A DNA stretch of 64,000 nt, taken from positions 2,232,001 to 2,296,000 of the forward strand of contig NZ_JALRMO010000001.1 of the NCBI RefSeq assembly GCF_023276405.1, written 5' to 3'. Positions 8,297-16,941 of the stretch are shown piece by piece. Numbering within the stretch: position 1 is the stretch's first letter; every line of letters begins with the position of its first letter. The position numbers were made by a program, and so were the translations under genes. The notes under the pieces are model-generated. The model searched no databases. It was not told where the DNA came from and saw nothing but the letters and a program-made list of their open reading frames with translations. This DNA is from Paenibacillus hamazuiensis (GTDB lineage: Bacteria > Bacillota > Bacilli > Paenibacillales > NBRC-103111).

Positions 8297-10114
8297 ATGA
8301 GACGAACTTCAGGCGAATCAACGGTTCGAAGCGTTGTGTCGCTTATGGGCCGGGTTTGGAAAGGCATGCCGGTTCTGACGTCGGTTTGGCTGAGTATCCC
8401 GCTTTTGCTCGGCGTGCTGCTTGTGCCGGGTTATTCGGCGCAAAAAGATTTGGTTAACTTGTTTGCGGAGGGAGCGGCAGGCGGGGAATGGAATGCGACG
8501 GTTCGAGCCGCATTGCCGCCTCTCGCCGTTTTTACCGGCATTGCCCTGCTGCGCGTCATACTTTCCGCTTGTCAAAATATGGCCGATGCCAGACTGCGGG
8601 ACAGAGCTTCCATGCAAATTCAAGCGGAGGTGCACCAAAGAGCCGTCTCCGACTCGCTTGAGAAACTCGACGACCCGCTGTACTATGACCGGCTGCAAAG
8701 GGCTGAAACAGTGGCGGGTACGGATTTGTTCGGCGTGCTGCAAAATGCGATCTCGTTTATTCGTCTGGCTTTTGAATTATTCGGCCTGTTGGCCGCCGTT
8801 TCGCTGATTCATCCGCTGCTCTGTCTGCTGCTGTCGGTCGCCTTTGCCTTGTCGTTTGCCGTCCGGCTGGAATCGGACATCGTCGTTCGCAGGCTAAACC
8901 GCGATTTGACGACCTCGGGGCGGCAGTCCGATTATTTGCGCGGGATGGCAGCACGACCCGAAACGGTAAAGGAGATGCGTCTGTTCGGGTCGCTTGACTA
9001 TCTCATTGAAAAATGGAGCGGCATGATGCGTGGATCGCTCGGACTGCGGATGGACGCGAGGCGAAGGGAAATACGGCGCGGCATGTTTGTGTCGGCAATA
9101 CAGATCGCAGGATTGTTTGCGGCAATGATATGGATGGCGCTGCATATGAAAACGGGAGTTTTCACGGCCGGGTCGATGGTCGTTGTGTTTCAAGCGATGC
9201 GCGAGGCGTACGCCGTTTCGTCCAAAATGGCGTTTCCATTCGGAAAAATATATGTCCAAAGCGGAAAAATATACGATCTGGTCGAGTTTTTAAAAGCATA
9301 TCCGGATAGCGAACGATCTCCTGTGTATAAGCGGTCCCGCTTTTTGCCCCCGGGAAAAGAAGGGTTCATTCGGTTCGAGGACGTAACGTACCGTTACTGC
9401 GGTGCGGACGAACCGGTGCTGAGCGGCATACGGCTGGAGCTGAAACCGGGTGAGACGGTCGCGCTTGTCGGAGAGAACGGAGCGGGGAAGTCGACGCTGG
9501 TGCGGCTTCTGCTTGGTCTGTACCGGCCGACTTCAGGCCGAATTACTTGGGACGGCACCGATATAAACGACCTGGACCCGACTTCTTTGCGGAGCTCCAT
9601 GGCCGCTGTTTTCCAGGATTTCGTCCGCTACGAAACGACGCTGCGCGATAACGTCGCTTTCGGGCAGCAGGACGATTTTCGAAACGATGCCGCGATTCGG
9701 CGGGCCTTGGATGTATCCGGAGCCGCAGGGCTGGAATTAGGACGGGGCGGACTCGATGCGCCGGTAGGACTTCTATCGGAGGGCGGACAGGAGCTGAGCG
9801 GCGGCCAGTGGCAGCGGCTGGCGATCGCCCGGGCGGCGATGCGGAATCCGCGCCTGCTCGTGCTCGATGAGCCGACTGCGGCTCTTGACCCGCAGCATGA
9901 GACCGAGCTGTACCGCTCGTTCCGCGAGCTGGCGCGAGGCCGTACGACGCTGTTCGTATCGCACCGACTCGGCTGGGCGCGTTTCGCGGACCGGATCGTC
10001 GTACTGCGAAACGGGAGGATCGCGGAGGAGGGCACGCACGAAACGCTGCTCGCCTCCGGCGGGGAATACGCAGCCATGTTCCGTACTCAAGCGGAATGGT
10101 ACCGGCAGGCGTAA
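8297..10114 (+). CDS. ABC half-exporter, probable partner of the preceding one
   Basis: A 605-residue fused permease/ATPase. About six membrane helices occupy the first 300 residues. The ATPase has Walker A GENGAGKSTLVRLL, signature LSGGQWQRLAIARA, Walker B LLVLDEPTAALDP and FVSHRLGWA. It shares the layout and C-terminal ending (AMFRTQAEWY here, RMFRLQASWY in the upstream gene) of its neighbour, which points to an old duplication and a heterodimeric exporter. The start has GAGGTG upstream at a good distance. Cargo unknown. Confidence 0.82.
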   Translation: MRRTSGESTVRSVVSLMGRVWKGMPVLTSVWLSIPLLLGVLLVPGYSAQKDLVNLFAEGAAGGEWNATVRAALPPLAVFTGIALLRVILSACQNMADARLRDRASMQIQAEVHQRAVSDSLEKLDDPLYYDRLQRAETVAGTDLFGVLQNAISFIRLAFELFGLLAAVSLIHPLLCLLLSVAFALSFAVRLESDIVVRRLNRDLTTSGRQSDYLRGMAARPETVKEMRLFGSLDYLIEKWSGMMRGSLGLRMDARRREIRRGMFVSAIQIAGLFAAMIWMALHMKTGVFTAGSMVVVFQAMREAYAVSSKMAFPFGKIYVQSGKIYDLVEFLKAYPDSERSPVYKRSRFLPPGKEGFIRFEDVTYRYCGADEPVLSGIRLELKPGETVALVGENGAGKSTLVRLLLGLYRPTSGRITWDGTDINDLDPTSLRSSMAAVFQDFVRYETTLRDNVAFGQQDDFRNDAAIRRALDVSGAAGLELGRGGLDAPVGLLSEGGQELSGGQWQRLAIARAAMRNPRLLVLDEPTAALDPQHETELYRSFRELARGRTTLFVSHRLGWARFADRIVVLRNGRIAEEGTHETLLASGGEYAAMFRTQAEWYRQA

Positions 10115-10221
10115 CGAGAGCGGTTATGCTTGGTCTTTTTGAAAAAAATGTGACGGTTGCACACATGAACCGCGAAGCGCTTTCATACAATGGAGTAAAA
10201 GCTTGCAGGGAGTTGAGGCGA

Positions 10222-10383
10222 ATGGCTCCGGGCGTCGAACTGTTTTTGTGGTGCATCGTTTTTGCTATTCCTACAGCAATTGTTTGTACGGTTTTAAACA
10301 GGTTGATCACGTACGATACGACGAACTTCGATCTCGAATTCGTCTGGGACAACAAGTACAGCAGGGAGCAATTGGAACTTTAA
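10222..10383 (+). CDS. Possible small single-span membrane protein
   Basis: A 53-residue reading frame starting at an ATG with GTTGAGG nearby. It has one hydrophobic segment (about residues 7-27) followed by a charged tail that ends FVWDNKYSREQLEL. I do not recognise it. The gap between the exporter and the dehydrogenase (10115-10463) holds nothing else that I can support. It could be a real small membrane protein or chance; the longer frame starting at 10096 overlaps the exporter gene and is unlikely. Confidence 0.3.
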   Translation: MAPGVELFLWCIVFAIPTAIVCTVLNRLITYDTTNFDLEFVWDNKYSREQLEL

Positions 10384-10463
10384 AAGTTGGAAATTATGGG
10401 CGTTCACCTATTTCGGCGAGAAGAATAATCTGGAAGTAGCGAAGCCGAAATGGAGGAACCTTT

Positions 10464-11360
10464 ATGTATTCCAATTTCTATTACGGTCACAAGATCAAAT
10501 GTGAAGATATTCCCGCTGAGTTTCCGCCGCAGTATCAGCCTTCGCAGCCGGGAGTGGAGGCCATTATGCAACCGCGACCGGTTTCGGAGTTGCCGGGGCG
10601 AATCGGATCGGGAAAGCTGCAGGATAAAGTGGCGATCGTTACAGGCGGGGACAGCGGAATCGGGCGTGCGGTCGCCTATTTGTTCGCTCTGGAAGGTGCG
10701 GACATCGCGGTTGTTTATTTAAATGAGCACGTGGATGCCGCGGAGACGAAGGAAAGAATCCGCCGGCTCGGCCGCCGCTGTCTGACGATCGCCGGGGACA
10801 TCGGTAATGAAGAATTTTGCCGGCAAGCCGTAGGGTCCACGTTATCCGAATTCGGACGAATCGATATTCTGATCAACAACGCAGCAGAAAGTCATTATCA
10901 GCCGGACATCGGACAAATTTCCGCCGAACAGCTGGAGAAAACGTTTCGAACAAATGTTTTCTCCTGTTTTTATTTTGTCAAGGCAGTTCTTCCTTACTTA
11001 AAGCCGGGCAGCGCCATCATTAATACGAGCTCGGTAGCGGCGGTAAAAGGCTACCCGGGATTGTTCGATTATTCGGCGACTAAAGGAGCGGTCAGCGCTT
11101 TTACCAAGTCGCTCGCGGTTTCTTTGATTGACCGGGGCATTCGGGTCAATGCCGTTGCCCCGGGTCGAACGTGGACGCCGCTCATTCCATCATCGTTTCC
11201 TGCCGAAAGGTACATGTATTACGGGACCGAAGATCCCGCCGGTCCGATGAGAAGATCGGCCCAGCCGTTTGAAATCGCGCCCGTATACTTATATTTAGCG
11301 TCGGACGACTCCACCTTTGTTATCGGGCAGACCTTTCACGTCGATGGCGGCGAAACTTAG
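10464..11360 (+). CDS. Short-chain dehydrogenase/reductase, GSP39/YdaD-like
   Basis: A 298-residue classical SDR. It carries the cofactor motif TGGDSGIG near residue 60, NNAA, the catalytic Ser in INTSSVAAVKG and the YxxxK pair in DYSATKGAV. The roughly 45-residue leader before the Rossmann fold, rich in Pro and Gln, is typical of the Bacillus general-stress SDRs (YdaD, YhdF, YhxC and YhxD type). It probably oxidises or reduces an alcohol or sugar with NAD(P). GGAGG precedes the ATG. The gene ends convergently with the VWA gene, the stops overlapping by four bases. Confidence 0.85.
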   Translation: MYSNFYYGHKIKCEDIPAEFPPQYQPSQPGVEAIMQPRPVSELPGRIGSGKLQDKVAIVTGGDSGIGRAVAYLFALEGADIAVVYLNEHVDAAETKERIRRLGRRCLTIAGDIGNEEFCRQAVGSTLSEFGRIDILINNAAESHYQPDIGQISAEQLEKTFRTNVFSCFYFVKAVLPYLKPGSAIINTSSVAAVKGYPGLFDYSATKGAVSAFTKSLAVSLIDRGIRVNAVAPGRTWTPLIPSSFPAERYMYYGTEDPAGPMRRSAQPFEIAPVYLYLASDDSTFVIGQTFHVDGGET

Positions 11361-12832
11361 GGATTTTGATGCAGCGTTTTTCCGGTTGACTGTTTTTGCG
11401 CCGGCTTGCGAAATACATCGAGCAGCAGCTCGCTGCTTTCGGGATTTTGCGCTTCCCAGGTGGCGGCGAACCGCACATGATGCGATACTCCGAGGATGTC
11501 GTATTTCTGCGCCAAATGCTGGCGCGGATTGCCGACGATAAGCGTATGGAGGCGCACCTGCTTGCGCTGTCCGAGCTCGCCGAGCATTTCCCGCACGGGC
11601 GGAGAAATATGGCCGATCCCGTCGGTCACCATGACAAAATCGGCATCGCGGAATGCCGGGCTTGCGCCGACGATTTCGATCCCGCGTTTGATCGGCGCGT
11701 CGAAGTGTGTACCGCCGCCGAACGCCATTTGCGATAGAGCGTAGAAAGCCGGCCAGTCCGGCTTTTTCCAGTAAAGGCGCCGCTCGACGAGCTCGCCCTT
11801 GGCGCCGAACAGCAGCAGCACGAAGTCGCGTTTTTCCAGCAGCGTGAACGAAGCGAACGTGCCGGTGAAAATTTGCGCGAGCCGCAGCTTGCCGCCTCGC
11901 ATCGAATGCGACGTGTCCAGCATGCAGACGACCGGGCCTTTTTGCGGTTCGAAAGTGCGTCCGGACACGTTGTAGGTGAGCAGCTTATGCTCCAGCCATT
12001 TGACCGTAAAATAAGCCTCGTAGTCCGGATCGGCGAGCAGGCTCGCTTCGCTGGGCAGCATATGGCTGATGTCTCCGGACTGGCGCAGGTCGTCATAGGC
12101 TTCCGGCATGTGCGGCGACCGTCTGCGGCGGCGTTTGGCGCGGAGCTGCTGGACATTCCGGCCGACCTCCTGCAGGAACGAGACGAGCTCGGGATGACGC
12201 CGCAGCTTCTCGACCCACTGCATATAACGCTCGTGCTCCTGCCGGTGCAGCTTGCCGAGATCGCTGCCCCAGCGGCGGTTCGCAACCTGCTGGCTGGCCT
12301 TCAGCAGCTCGAACACGTTGAGGCTCTCGACATCCTCTTTGGCGAGCGTTTCCTTGAGCGAGCGGTTCAGCCAATCACCGAGCTGCTCCTCCAGCTCCTT
12401 CATCGCTTCGCTTTCGCGGCGGTCCATGCGGTCCAACTGCTTTTCGCGTTGGTCGAGCTCGGCTTCCGCTTTTTTCAGCTTCTGCCGCAGCTTGTCTCGC
12501 TTCATAAACTCCGTGCGCATTTCCTCCTGCAGAGAGGCGATGCGTTCCTTGAGCGCTTGGATCTCCGCAGCGACGAGAGGGCGCGTATCGAGGGCGGCCT
12601 GCTTTTCCTCGACGTTTTTTTTTCCCATTTGCAGCGTATAACCGACGAGCTTCAGCTTCTCGAGCTGCTTTTCCGACAAATGCTCGCTCACTTGCGGCGA
12701 CTCTTGACCCTGCTGCGGTTTGCGGCTTTCGATGCCGACGGTGAGCAGCTTCTCGTCCTTTTTACGCCGCTTCACTTCCTCTTCGAAGCTGTCCGTCAGC
12801 CACATCAGCGCCTTAACTCGACGGAAAACCAC
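11357..12832 (-). CDS. VWA-domain protein, partner of the MoxR ATPase (5' end frameshifted)
   Basis: The open part encodes up to 491 residues: a charged coiled-coil-rich region (about residues 60-200) and a C-terminal von Willebrand factor A domain with the metal site DTSHSMRGG and a distal MVTDGIGH. VWA proteins of this kind work with MoxR/RavA-type AAA ATPases, encoded just upstream here, as chaperone-like remodelling systems (compare RavA-ViaA). The first residues of this frame (MVFRRVKA) look wrong. The expected N-terminus is encoded in another frame from 12936, joined near 12815. See the separate entry for the 5' fragment. Confidence 0.75.
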   Translation of the reverse strand: MVFRRVKALMWLTDSFEEEVKRRKKDEKLLTVGIESRKPQQGQESPQVSEHLSEKQLEKLKLVGYTLQMGKKNVEEKQAALDTRPLVAAEIQALKERIASLQEEMRTEFMKRDKLRQKLKKAEAELDQREKQLDRMDRRESEAMKELEEQLGDWLNRSLKETLAKEDVESLNVFELLKASQQVANRRWGSDLGKLHRQEHERYMQWVEKLRRHPELVSFLQEVGRNVQQLRAKRRRRRSPHMPEAYDDLRQSGDISHMLPSEASLLADPDYEAYFTVKWLEHKLLTYNVSGRTFEPQKGPVVCMLDTSHSMRGGKLRLAQIFTGTFASFTLLEKRDFVLLLFGAKGELVERRLYWKKPDWPAFYALSQMAFGGGTHFDAPIKRGIEIVGASPAFRDADFVMVTDGIGHISPPVREMLGELGQRKQVRLHTLIVGNPRQHLAQKYDILGVSHHVRFAATWEAQNPESSELLLDVFRKPAQKQSTGKTLHQNP

Positions 12833-12936
12833 GGCGTTTTCGCCTGCGCCTCACGCACCCATTCCTGGGCGATGCGGGACGAATGAACATAGCCGTCGAA
12901 CACGTAACGGTCGATGCGCGCGCATCGGATAATCAT
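12805..12936 (-). pseudogene. Frameshifted 5' end of the VWA-domain gene
   Basis: From an ATG at 12936, preceded by AAGGCGG and lying 35 bases after the MoxR stop, a frame encodes 43 residues (MIIRCARIDRYVFDGYVHSS and on) that read like a natural N-terminus, then meets TGA at 12805-12807. Adding one base near 12815 gives VEL-KALMWLTDSFEEEV and continues into the main VWA frame. So a single-base deletion, or a base-call error, splits the gene. A joined protein would be about 526 aa. Confidence 0.65.
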
Positions 12937-12970
12937 CGGTGTGCACCGCCTTTCCGGCCGTCAGCGCCGT

Positions 12971-14269
12971 TCACAATGTATAGTCGTATTGAAAGCCGGG
13001 AATTTCCCGGTCGAAGAGCGTACGGTACAATCCTTGGATCGTTTGCAAAATGCGCTCGCCCTGGATGCGCAGATGCGTATATTTGACCGCATATTGATCC
13101 GCATGCATGACGAGGAAATTTTGGTTGCGGATATAGCCCGGCAAATCTTTTTCCCGCTGCTGCCAGACGACGAGCTTGCTGCGCAGCTGGCGCGCGGTTT
13201 CCTCCAGCTCGTCCCGGCAGTGCTCGGTCAGATGTTTCATATGTTCCACGGCTTCGGCACTCATCTTGCCGCCGACTTCTTTTTTAAACTGGAACGCATG
13301 CAGCTCGTCTTCTTTTTCCAGCCATTTCGAGGCGACCTGGTCATAGGAGCGGAGCGGCAGCTCGCGTTCGACTTCCTTCTTCAGCGCATCCTGGAACACG
13401 GCGTGGTACAGCTCCTGCATCGTGTCCAGCTCCTCCGGAAAATCCCACAGCATATGCGGAGTGTAGACGGTATCCCACACGGAAACGCTGTCGCGCCCGT
13501 TGAGCGCGGCGGACGTTTTCCAAACATGGCCGATTTTTTTCCAGCGCCGGTCGGAGAGGCGGTAGTCTTTCTCCTCGAGCGACGTCTTGAGCTGGAACAG
13601 CATGTAGATCATGTTTTCCGGCAAGGTCGCCTGGGCGGCAGCCTCGCGGATTTTGTTCAGATCGCCGGTCGACAGAAGGGGAGGGAGCGCCTCCGTAGGT
13701 AAATCGAACAGCTGCTCGTAGCTCGACATTTGTTTCAGAAAGCCGACCTCGTACCGCAGCAAAAACCGGTCGTACAGCGCCTCAAGCTGCTCGTTTTCCT
13801 CCGGCAGCTCGTTGGAGGCGGCTATCAGAAACGTCAGAGGCACCTGCTGCTTTTCCCGGCCGTTAAAGAACATCCGCTCGTTTAAAATCGACAGCAGCGC
13901 GTTTAAGATCGCACTGTTCGCTTTGAAAATTTCATCGAGAAACGCAAAGCTCGTTCCGGGCAAGTACCCGTCGGTTTGCCGGACGTATCGGTCTTCTTTC
14001 AACTGCTGCAGCGATACGGGCCCGAAAATTTCGTCCGGCGTCGTAAACCGCGTAAGCAGGTAGTCGAACCATGGCCCGCCGAACAGCTGTGCAACTGCGC
14101 GGGCGAGCTGCGATTTGGCCGTACCGGGAGGGCCGACGAGCAGCACGTTTTCCCCGGCAAAGACGCCGAGCAAAATGAGCCGGATCAGCTCCTCGCGCTC
14201 GAGAAACCGCTCTTCGAGCAGGCGGATCGATCGCTGCATTTTATCTTGAATCGCTTGAGTGTCGTTCAT
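12971..14269 (-). CDS. MoxR/RavA-family AAA+ ATPase
   Basis: A 432-residue ATPase with Walker A GPPGTAKS (residues 46-53), Walker B FLDEIFKAN (Asp112-Glu113) and a sensor-like Asn in IAASNELP. The C-terminal 180 residues are helical and charged, as in RavA-like members. MoxR ATPases remodel protein complexes together with VWA partners, and one follows directly here. AGAGGAG lies 6 bases before the ATG. A TACAAT-like -10 element on the minus strand just upstream may be its promoter. Confidence 0.85.
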   Translation of the reverse strand: MNDTQAIQDKMQRSIRLLEERFLEREELIRLILLGVFAGENVLLVGPPGTAKSQLARAVAQLFGGPWFDYLLTRFTTPDEIFGPVSLQQLKEDRYVRQTDGYLPGTSFAFLDEIFKANSAILNALLSILNERMFFNGREKQQVPLTFLIAASNELPEENEQLEALYDRFLLRYEVGFLKQMSSYEQLFDLPTEALPPLLSTGDLNKIREAAAQATLPENMIYMLFQLKTSLEEKDYRLSDRRWKKIGHVWKTSAALNGRDSVSVWDTVYTPHMLWDFPEELDTMQELYHAVFQDALKKEVERELPLRSYDQVASKWLEKEDELHAFQFKKEVGGKMSAEAVEHMKHLTEHCRDELEETARQLRSKLVVWQQREKDLPGYIRNQNFLVMHADQYAVKYTHLRIQGERILQTIQGLYRTLFDREIPGFQYDYTL

Positions 14270-14366
14270 GGCAACTCCTCTTTCGGTGTGCGTTAGTTCG
14301 CTGAACTAAGGACAGCTAATCTACATTGTACCAAACTTCGGGCATGACGCACCAATCTTTCCAAAG

Positions 14367-14395
14367 TTTTCCCGAAGCCGAACAAATGATACAAT
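14367..14395 (+). promoter_or_regulatory. Candidate promoter for the glutathione peroxidase gene
   Basis: An extended -10 (TGATACAAT, hexamer at 14390-14395) lies 17 bases after a TTTTCC element. An inverted pair CTTCGGG/CCCGAAG flanks the upstream part and could be an operator. This rests on the motif match only. Confidence 0.4.
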
Positions 14396-14440
14396 GGAAA
14401 CAGCTTGATGCCAAGCCAAAATCCGAAGGAGGCTTTTTAC

Positions 14441-14914
14441 ATGTCCATCTATGATATTGAGGTCAAAACGGCCGAAGGGCAGCCCAAATCGCTGTGGGAT
14501 TTCGAGGGGCAGGTGCTGCTGATCGTCAACGTCGCATCGAAATGCGGGTTTACGAACCAGTATGAGGGACTGGAGCAGCTTTACCGCACATACAAAGACC
14601 GCGGCTTCCGCATCCTCGCATTCCCGTGCAACGACTTCGGCGGGCAGGAACCGGGCACGCTGGAGGAAATCAAGGAGTTTTGCAGTCTGAACTATGGAGT
14701 CACCTTCGAGTTGTTCGATAAGGTGCGCATTCTCGGGGAAGACAAGCATCCGCTTTACGCTTACCTGACCGAACATGCGGAACCTGCGGGCGACGTGCAG
14801 TGGAATTTCGAAAAATTTCTGATCGGCAAAGACGGCGCCATCGCCGGGCGTTATTCCAGCAAAGTGACGCCTGACGACGAACAGTTGGTCAAAGATATAA
14901 CGTCTTTATTGTAA
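14441..14914 (+). CDS. Glutathione peroxidase family thiol peroxidase
   Basis: A 157-residue Cys-type peroxidase of the GPx/BsaA family. It reduces hydroperoxides, in bacteria usually with thioredoxin rather than glutathione. Visible features are the peroxidatic Cys35 in VASKCGFT, Gln69 in NDFGGQEPG, and Trp121-Asn122 in VQWNFEKFLI. A second conserved-looking Cys81 (EFCSLNYGV) is a candidate resolving cysteine. Length is normal. The ATG at 14441 has AAGGAGG before it; an upstream frame extension to 14405 lacks a site. Confidence 0.9.
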   Translation: MSIYDIEVKTAEGQPKSLWDFEGQVLLIVNVASKCGFTNQYEGLEQLYRTYKDRGFRILAFPCNDFGGQEPGTLEEIKEFCSLNYGVTFELFDKVRILGEDKHPLYAYLTEHAEPAGDVQWNFEKFLIGKDGAIAGRYSSKVTPDDEQLVKDITSLL

Positions 14915-14955
14915 TCCGATTAATACCGGCAGGGTACTTACCTTTTATATAGTTC

Positions 14956-14984
14956 TTTCTCCTGAAGCGAAAAAGCCCTATAAT
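14956..14984 (+). promoter_or_regulatory. Candidate promoter for larE
   Basis: A perfect TATAAT at 14979-14984, about 60 bases before the larE start, with a weak -35 (TTTCTC) 17 bases upstream. Confidence 0.4.
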
Positions 14985-15047
14985 AGACAATGTCAAATCT
15001 TTAATATGACATTACTTCTTGTCTGAAGCCCAGGAGGATGAATCTTG

Positions 15048-15890
15048 ATGGATCACATAGAACAAAAGTACGAAAAACTCGGAGAGCTGCTGCAGTCGCT
15101 CGGCAAAGTCGTCGTCGCTTTCTCCGGCGGTGTGGACAGCGCCTTTCTGCTGAAGGCGGCGCTTGAATTCCTCGGCAAGGACAACGTGCTGGCGATTACC
15201 GCGGATTCGGAAACGTATCCGGTCCGCGAGCGGGAAGAAGCGATTGCGTTGGCGAAGGAGCTGGGCGCGCATCACGAGGTTATCCATACAAGCGAGCTGG
15301 CGATTCCCGGTTATGCGGAAAATCCGACCAACCGCTGCTATTTTTGCAAAAACTCGCTGTTCGATCATCTGATTCCGATCGCCAACGAGCGCGGCTACGA
15401 CCATGTCGTCTTCGGCGCCATCGCCGACGATCTGGGCGACCACCGGCCGGGGCTGACCGCCGCGCACGAGAAGGGCGTTCGCGCTCCGCTGCTCGAAGCC
15501 GGCATCAAGAAAGCCGAAATCCGCCACCTGTCGCGCAAATTCGGGCTGCGCACGTGGGATAAGCCGTCGTTCGCCTGCCTGTCCTCGCGTATCCCGTACG
15601 GCGAGCTGATTACGGCGCAAAAGCTGTCGATGATCGACCAGGCGGAAGACTTCCTGATCCAGCTCGGCTTTAAGCAGGTGCGTGTTCGCCAGCACGAAAA
15701 CCTCGCGCGGATCGAAGTGCCCGCCTCGGATATCGCCGAGCTGGCGGCCGTCGCCGATACGGTGCATGCGAAGCTGAAGGAGATCGGCTATTCGTATGTG
15801 ACGATGGATTTGAAAGGCTACCGTTCCGGCAGCCTGAATGAAGTGCTCGATTCCTCTCAGCTGAAGGTAGGTGCGGGAAGCCATGAGTAA
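15048..15890 (+). CDS. larE: LarE, pyridinium-dithiocarboxylate (nickel-pincer cofactor) sulfur transferase
   Basis: A 280-residue PP-loop protein. LarE adenylates the pyridinium dicarboxylate precursor and inserts sulfur to build the nickel-pincer nucleotide of lactate racemase-type enzymes. The PP-loop SGGVDS is at 26-31. Cys177 in SFACLSSRIPYG aligns with the sacrificial Cys176 of the Lactiplantibacillus enzyme. A further CYFC pair (Cys97, Cys100) gives three cysteines, as in the Fe-S cluster LarE type. AGGAGG precedes the ATG at 15048 (a TTG lies directly before). No larA, larB or larC is in the window. The gene overlaps the next one by 8 bases. Confidence 0.88.
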   Translation: MDHIEQKYEKLGELLQSLGKVVVAFSGGVDSAFLLKAALEFLGKDNVLAITADSETYPVREREEAIALAKELGAHHEVIHTSELAIPGYAENPTNRCYFCKNSLFDHLIPIANERGYDHVVFGAIADDLGDHRPGLTAAHEKGVRAPLLEAGIKKAEIRHLSRKFGLRTWDKPSFACLSSRIPYGELITAQKLSMIDQAEDFLIQLGFKQVRVRQHENLARIEVPASDIAELAAVADTVHAKLKEIGYSYVTMDLKGYRSGSLNEVLDSSQLKVGAGSHE

Positions 15891-16869
15891 GCCAAAGGTG
15901 CTCATATCGAGCAAAATTCCGCAAGAGGTGGAACAATATATCGCCGAGCATGCTGAGCTCGTCCGCTGGCCGTCTGACCGGACGCTGTCGCACGAGCAGA
16001 AGCTTGCCTTTCTGCACGATGTCGAAGGGCTGCTCACGACGGGCGGAGGCATCGCCGTCAACGAGGAGCTGCTGCAGCACGCTCCGAAGCTGCGCATAGC
16101 CAGCAATATCGCGGTTGGTTACAACAACTTCGATACCGCCGCGATGAAAGCGCGGGGCGTGCTCGGTACGAACACGCCGCATGTGCTCGACGATACCGTC
16201 GCCGATCTTGTCCTTGCGCTCATGCTCGCCTCGGCCCGCCGTGTGACGGAGCTCGACCAGCTCGTCAAGCAAGGCAAATGGCAAAGAGGCAAGCTGAAGG
16301 ATGAAGATCTGTTCGGGCTTGACGTTCACCATGCAACGGTCGGCATCATAGGCATGGGCCGGATCGGCGAAGCGATCGCCAAGCGGGCGAAATTCGGCTT
16401 CGACATGGATGTGTTGTATTATAACCGCAGCCGCAAACCGGAAATGGAGGAGCGTCTGGGTGTCAGCTACCGAGCGTTGGAGCAGCTGCTGCGCGAATCC
16501 GATTTCGTCGTGCTGATGACGCCGCTGACAAGCGAGACGACGCGCCTCATCCGCAAGGAGCATTTTGAGCTGATGAAGCGTACGGCTTTCTTCATCAATG
16601 CATCGCGCGGCCAAACGGTCGACGAGCGGGCGCTGATCGAAGCGCTGCAGGAAGGTTTGATCCGCGGCGCCGGCCTCGACGTGTTCGAGCAGGAGCCGAC
16701 GGACCCTAACAATCCGCTGCTTGCGATGCCGAACGTCGTGACGCTGCCGCATATCGGCTCGGCGACCGCCAAGACGCGGTTCGATATGGCGATGAGAGCG
16801 GCCAAAAATCTCGTAGCCGGACTGAAGGGCGAAGCCCCTCCGGATCTGGTCGGCGAGTTAAGAGAATAA
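15883..16869 (+). CDS. D-isomer-specific 2-hydroxyacid dehydrogenase
   Basis: A 328-residue NAD(P)-dependent dehydrogenase of the glyoxylate/hydroxypyruvate/2-ketogluconate reductase group. The nucleotide motif is GIIGMGRIGEAIAKRA. The catalytic triad is the Arg in NASRGQTVDERAL, the Glu in DVFEQEP and the His in LPHIGSAT. The start overlaps the larE stop (ATGAGTAA), which suggests translational coupling. Coupling to LarE is notable because the LarE pathway serves 2-hydroxyacid racemases or epimerases, but a direct link is inference. Confidence 0.88.
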   Translation: MSKPKVLISSKIPQEVEQYIAEHAELVRWPSDRTLSHEQKLAFLHDVEGLLTTGGGIAVNEELLQHAPKLRIASNIAVGYNNFDTAAMKARGVLGTNTPHVLDDTVADLVLALMLASARRVTELDQLVKQGKWQRGKLKDEDLFGLDVHHATVGIIGMGRIGEAIAKRAKFGFDMDVLYYNRSRKPEMEERLGVSYRALEQLLRESDFVVLMTPLTSETTRLIRKEHFELMKRTAFFINASRGQTVDERALIEALQEGLIRGAGLDVFEQEPTDPNNPLLAMPNVVTLPHIGSATAKTRFDMAMRAAKNLVAGLKGEAPPDLVGELRE

Positions 16870-16889
16870 TCTAAAGCAGGCAGCTAGCT

Positions 16890-16922
16890 GGCGCACATCC
16901 GAAGGGTGTGCGCCGTTGTTGT
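16890..16922 (+). terminator. Probable terminator after the larE operon
   Basis: A GC-rich hairpin (GGCGCACA with TGTGCGCC, extended by CC/GG) is followed by a T-rich but interrupted run (GTTGTTGTTT). It sits between the dehydrogenase and the GrpB-like gene. Confidence 0.5.
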
Positions 16923-16941
16923 TTCGACTGGAGGTCTTGTT

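Noticed and set aside
10096-10383. Longer 95-residue version of the small membrane protein
   Set aside because: The first part overlaps the exporter stop and has no binding site; only the part from 10222 is believable.
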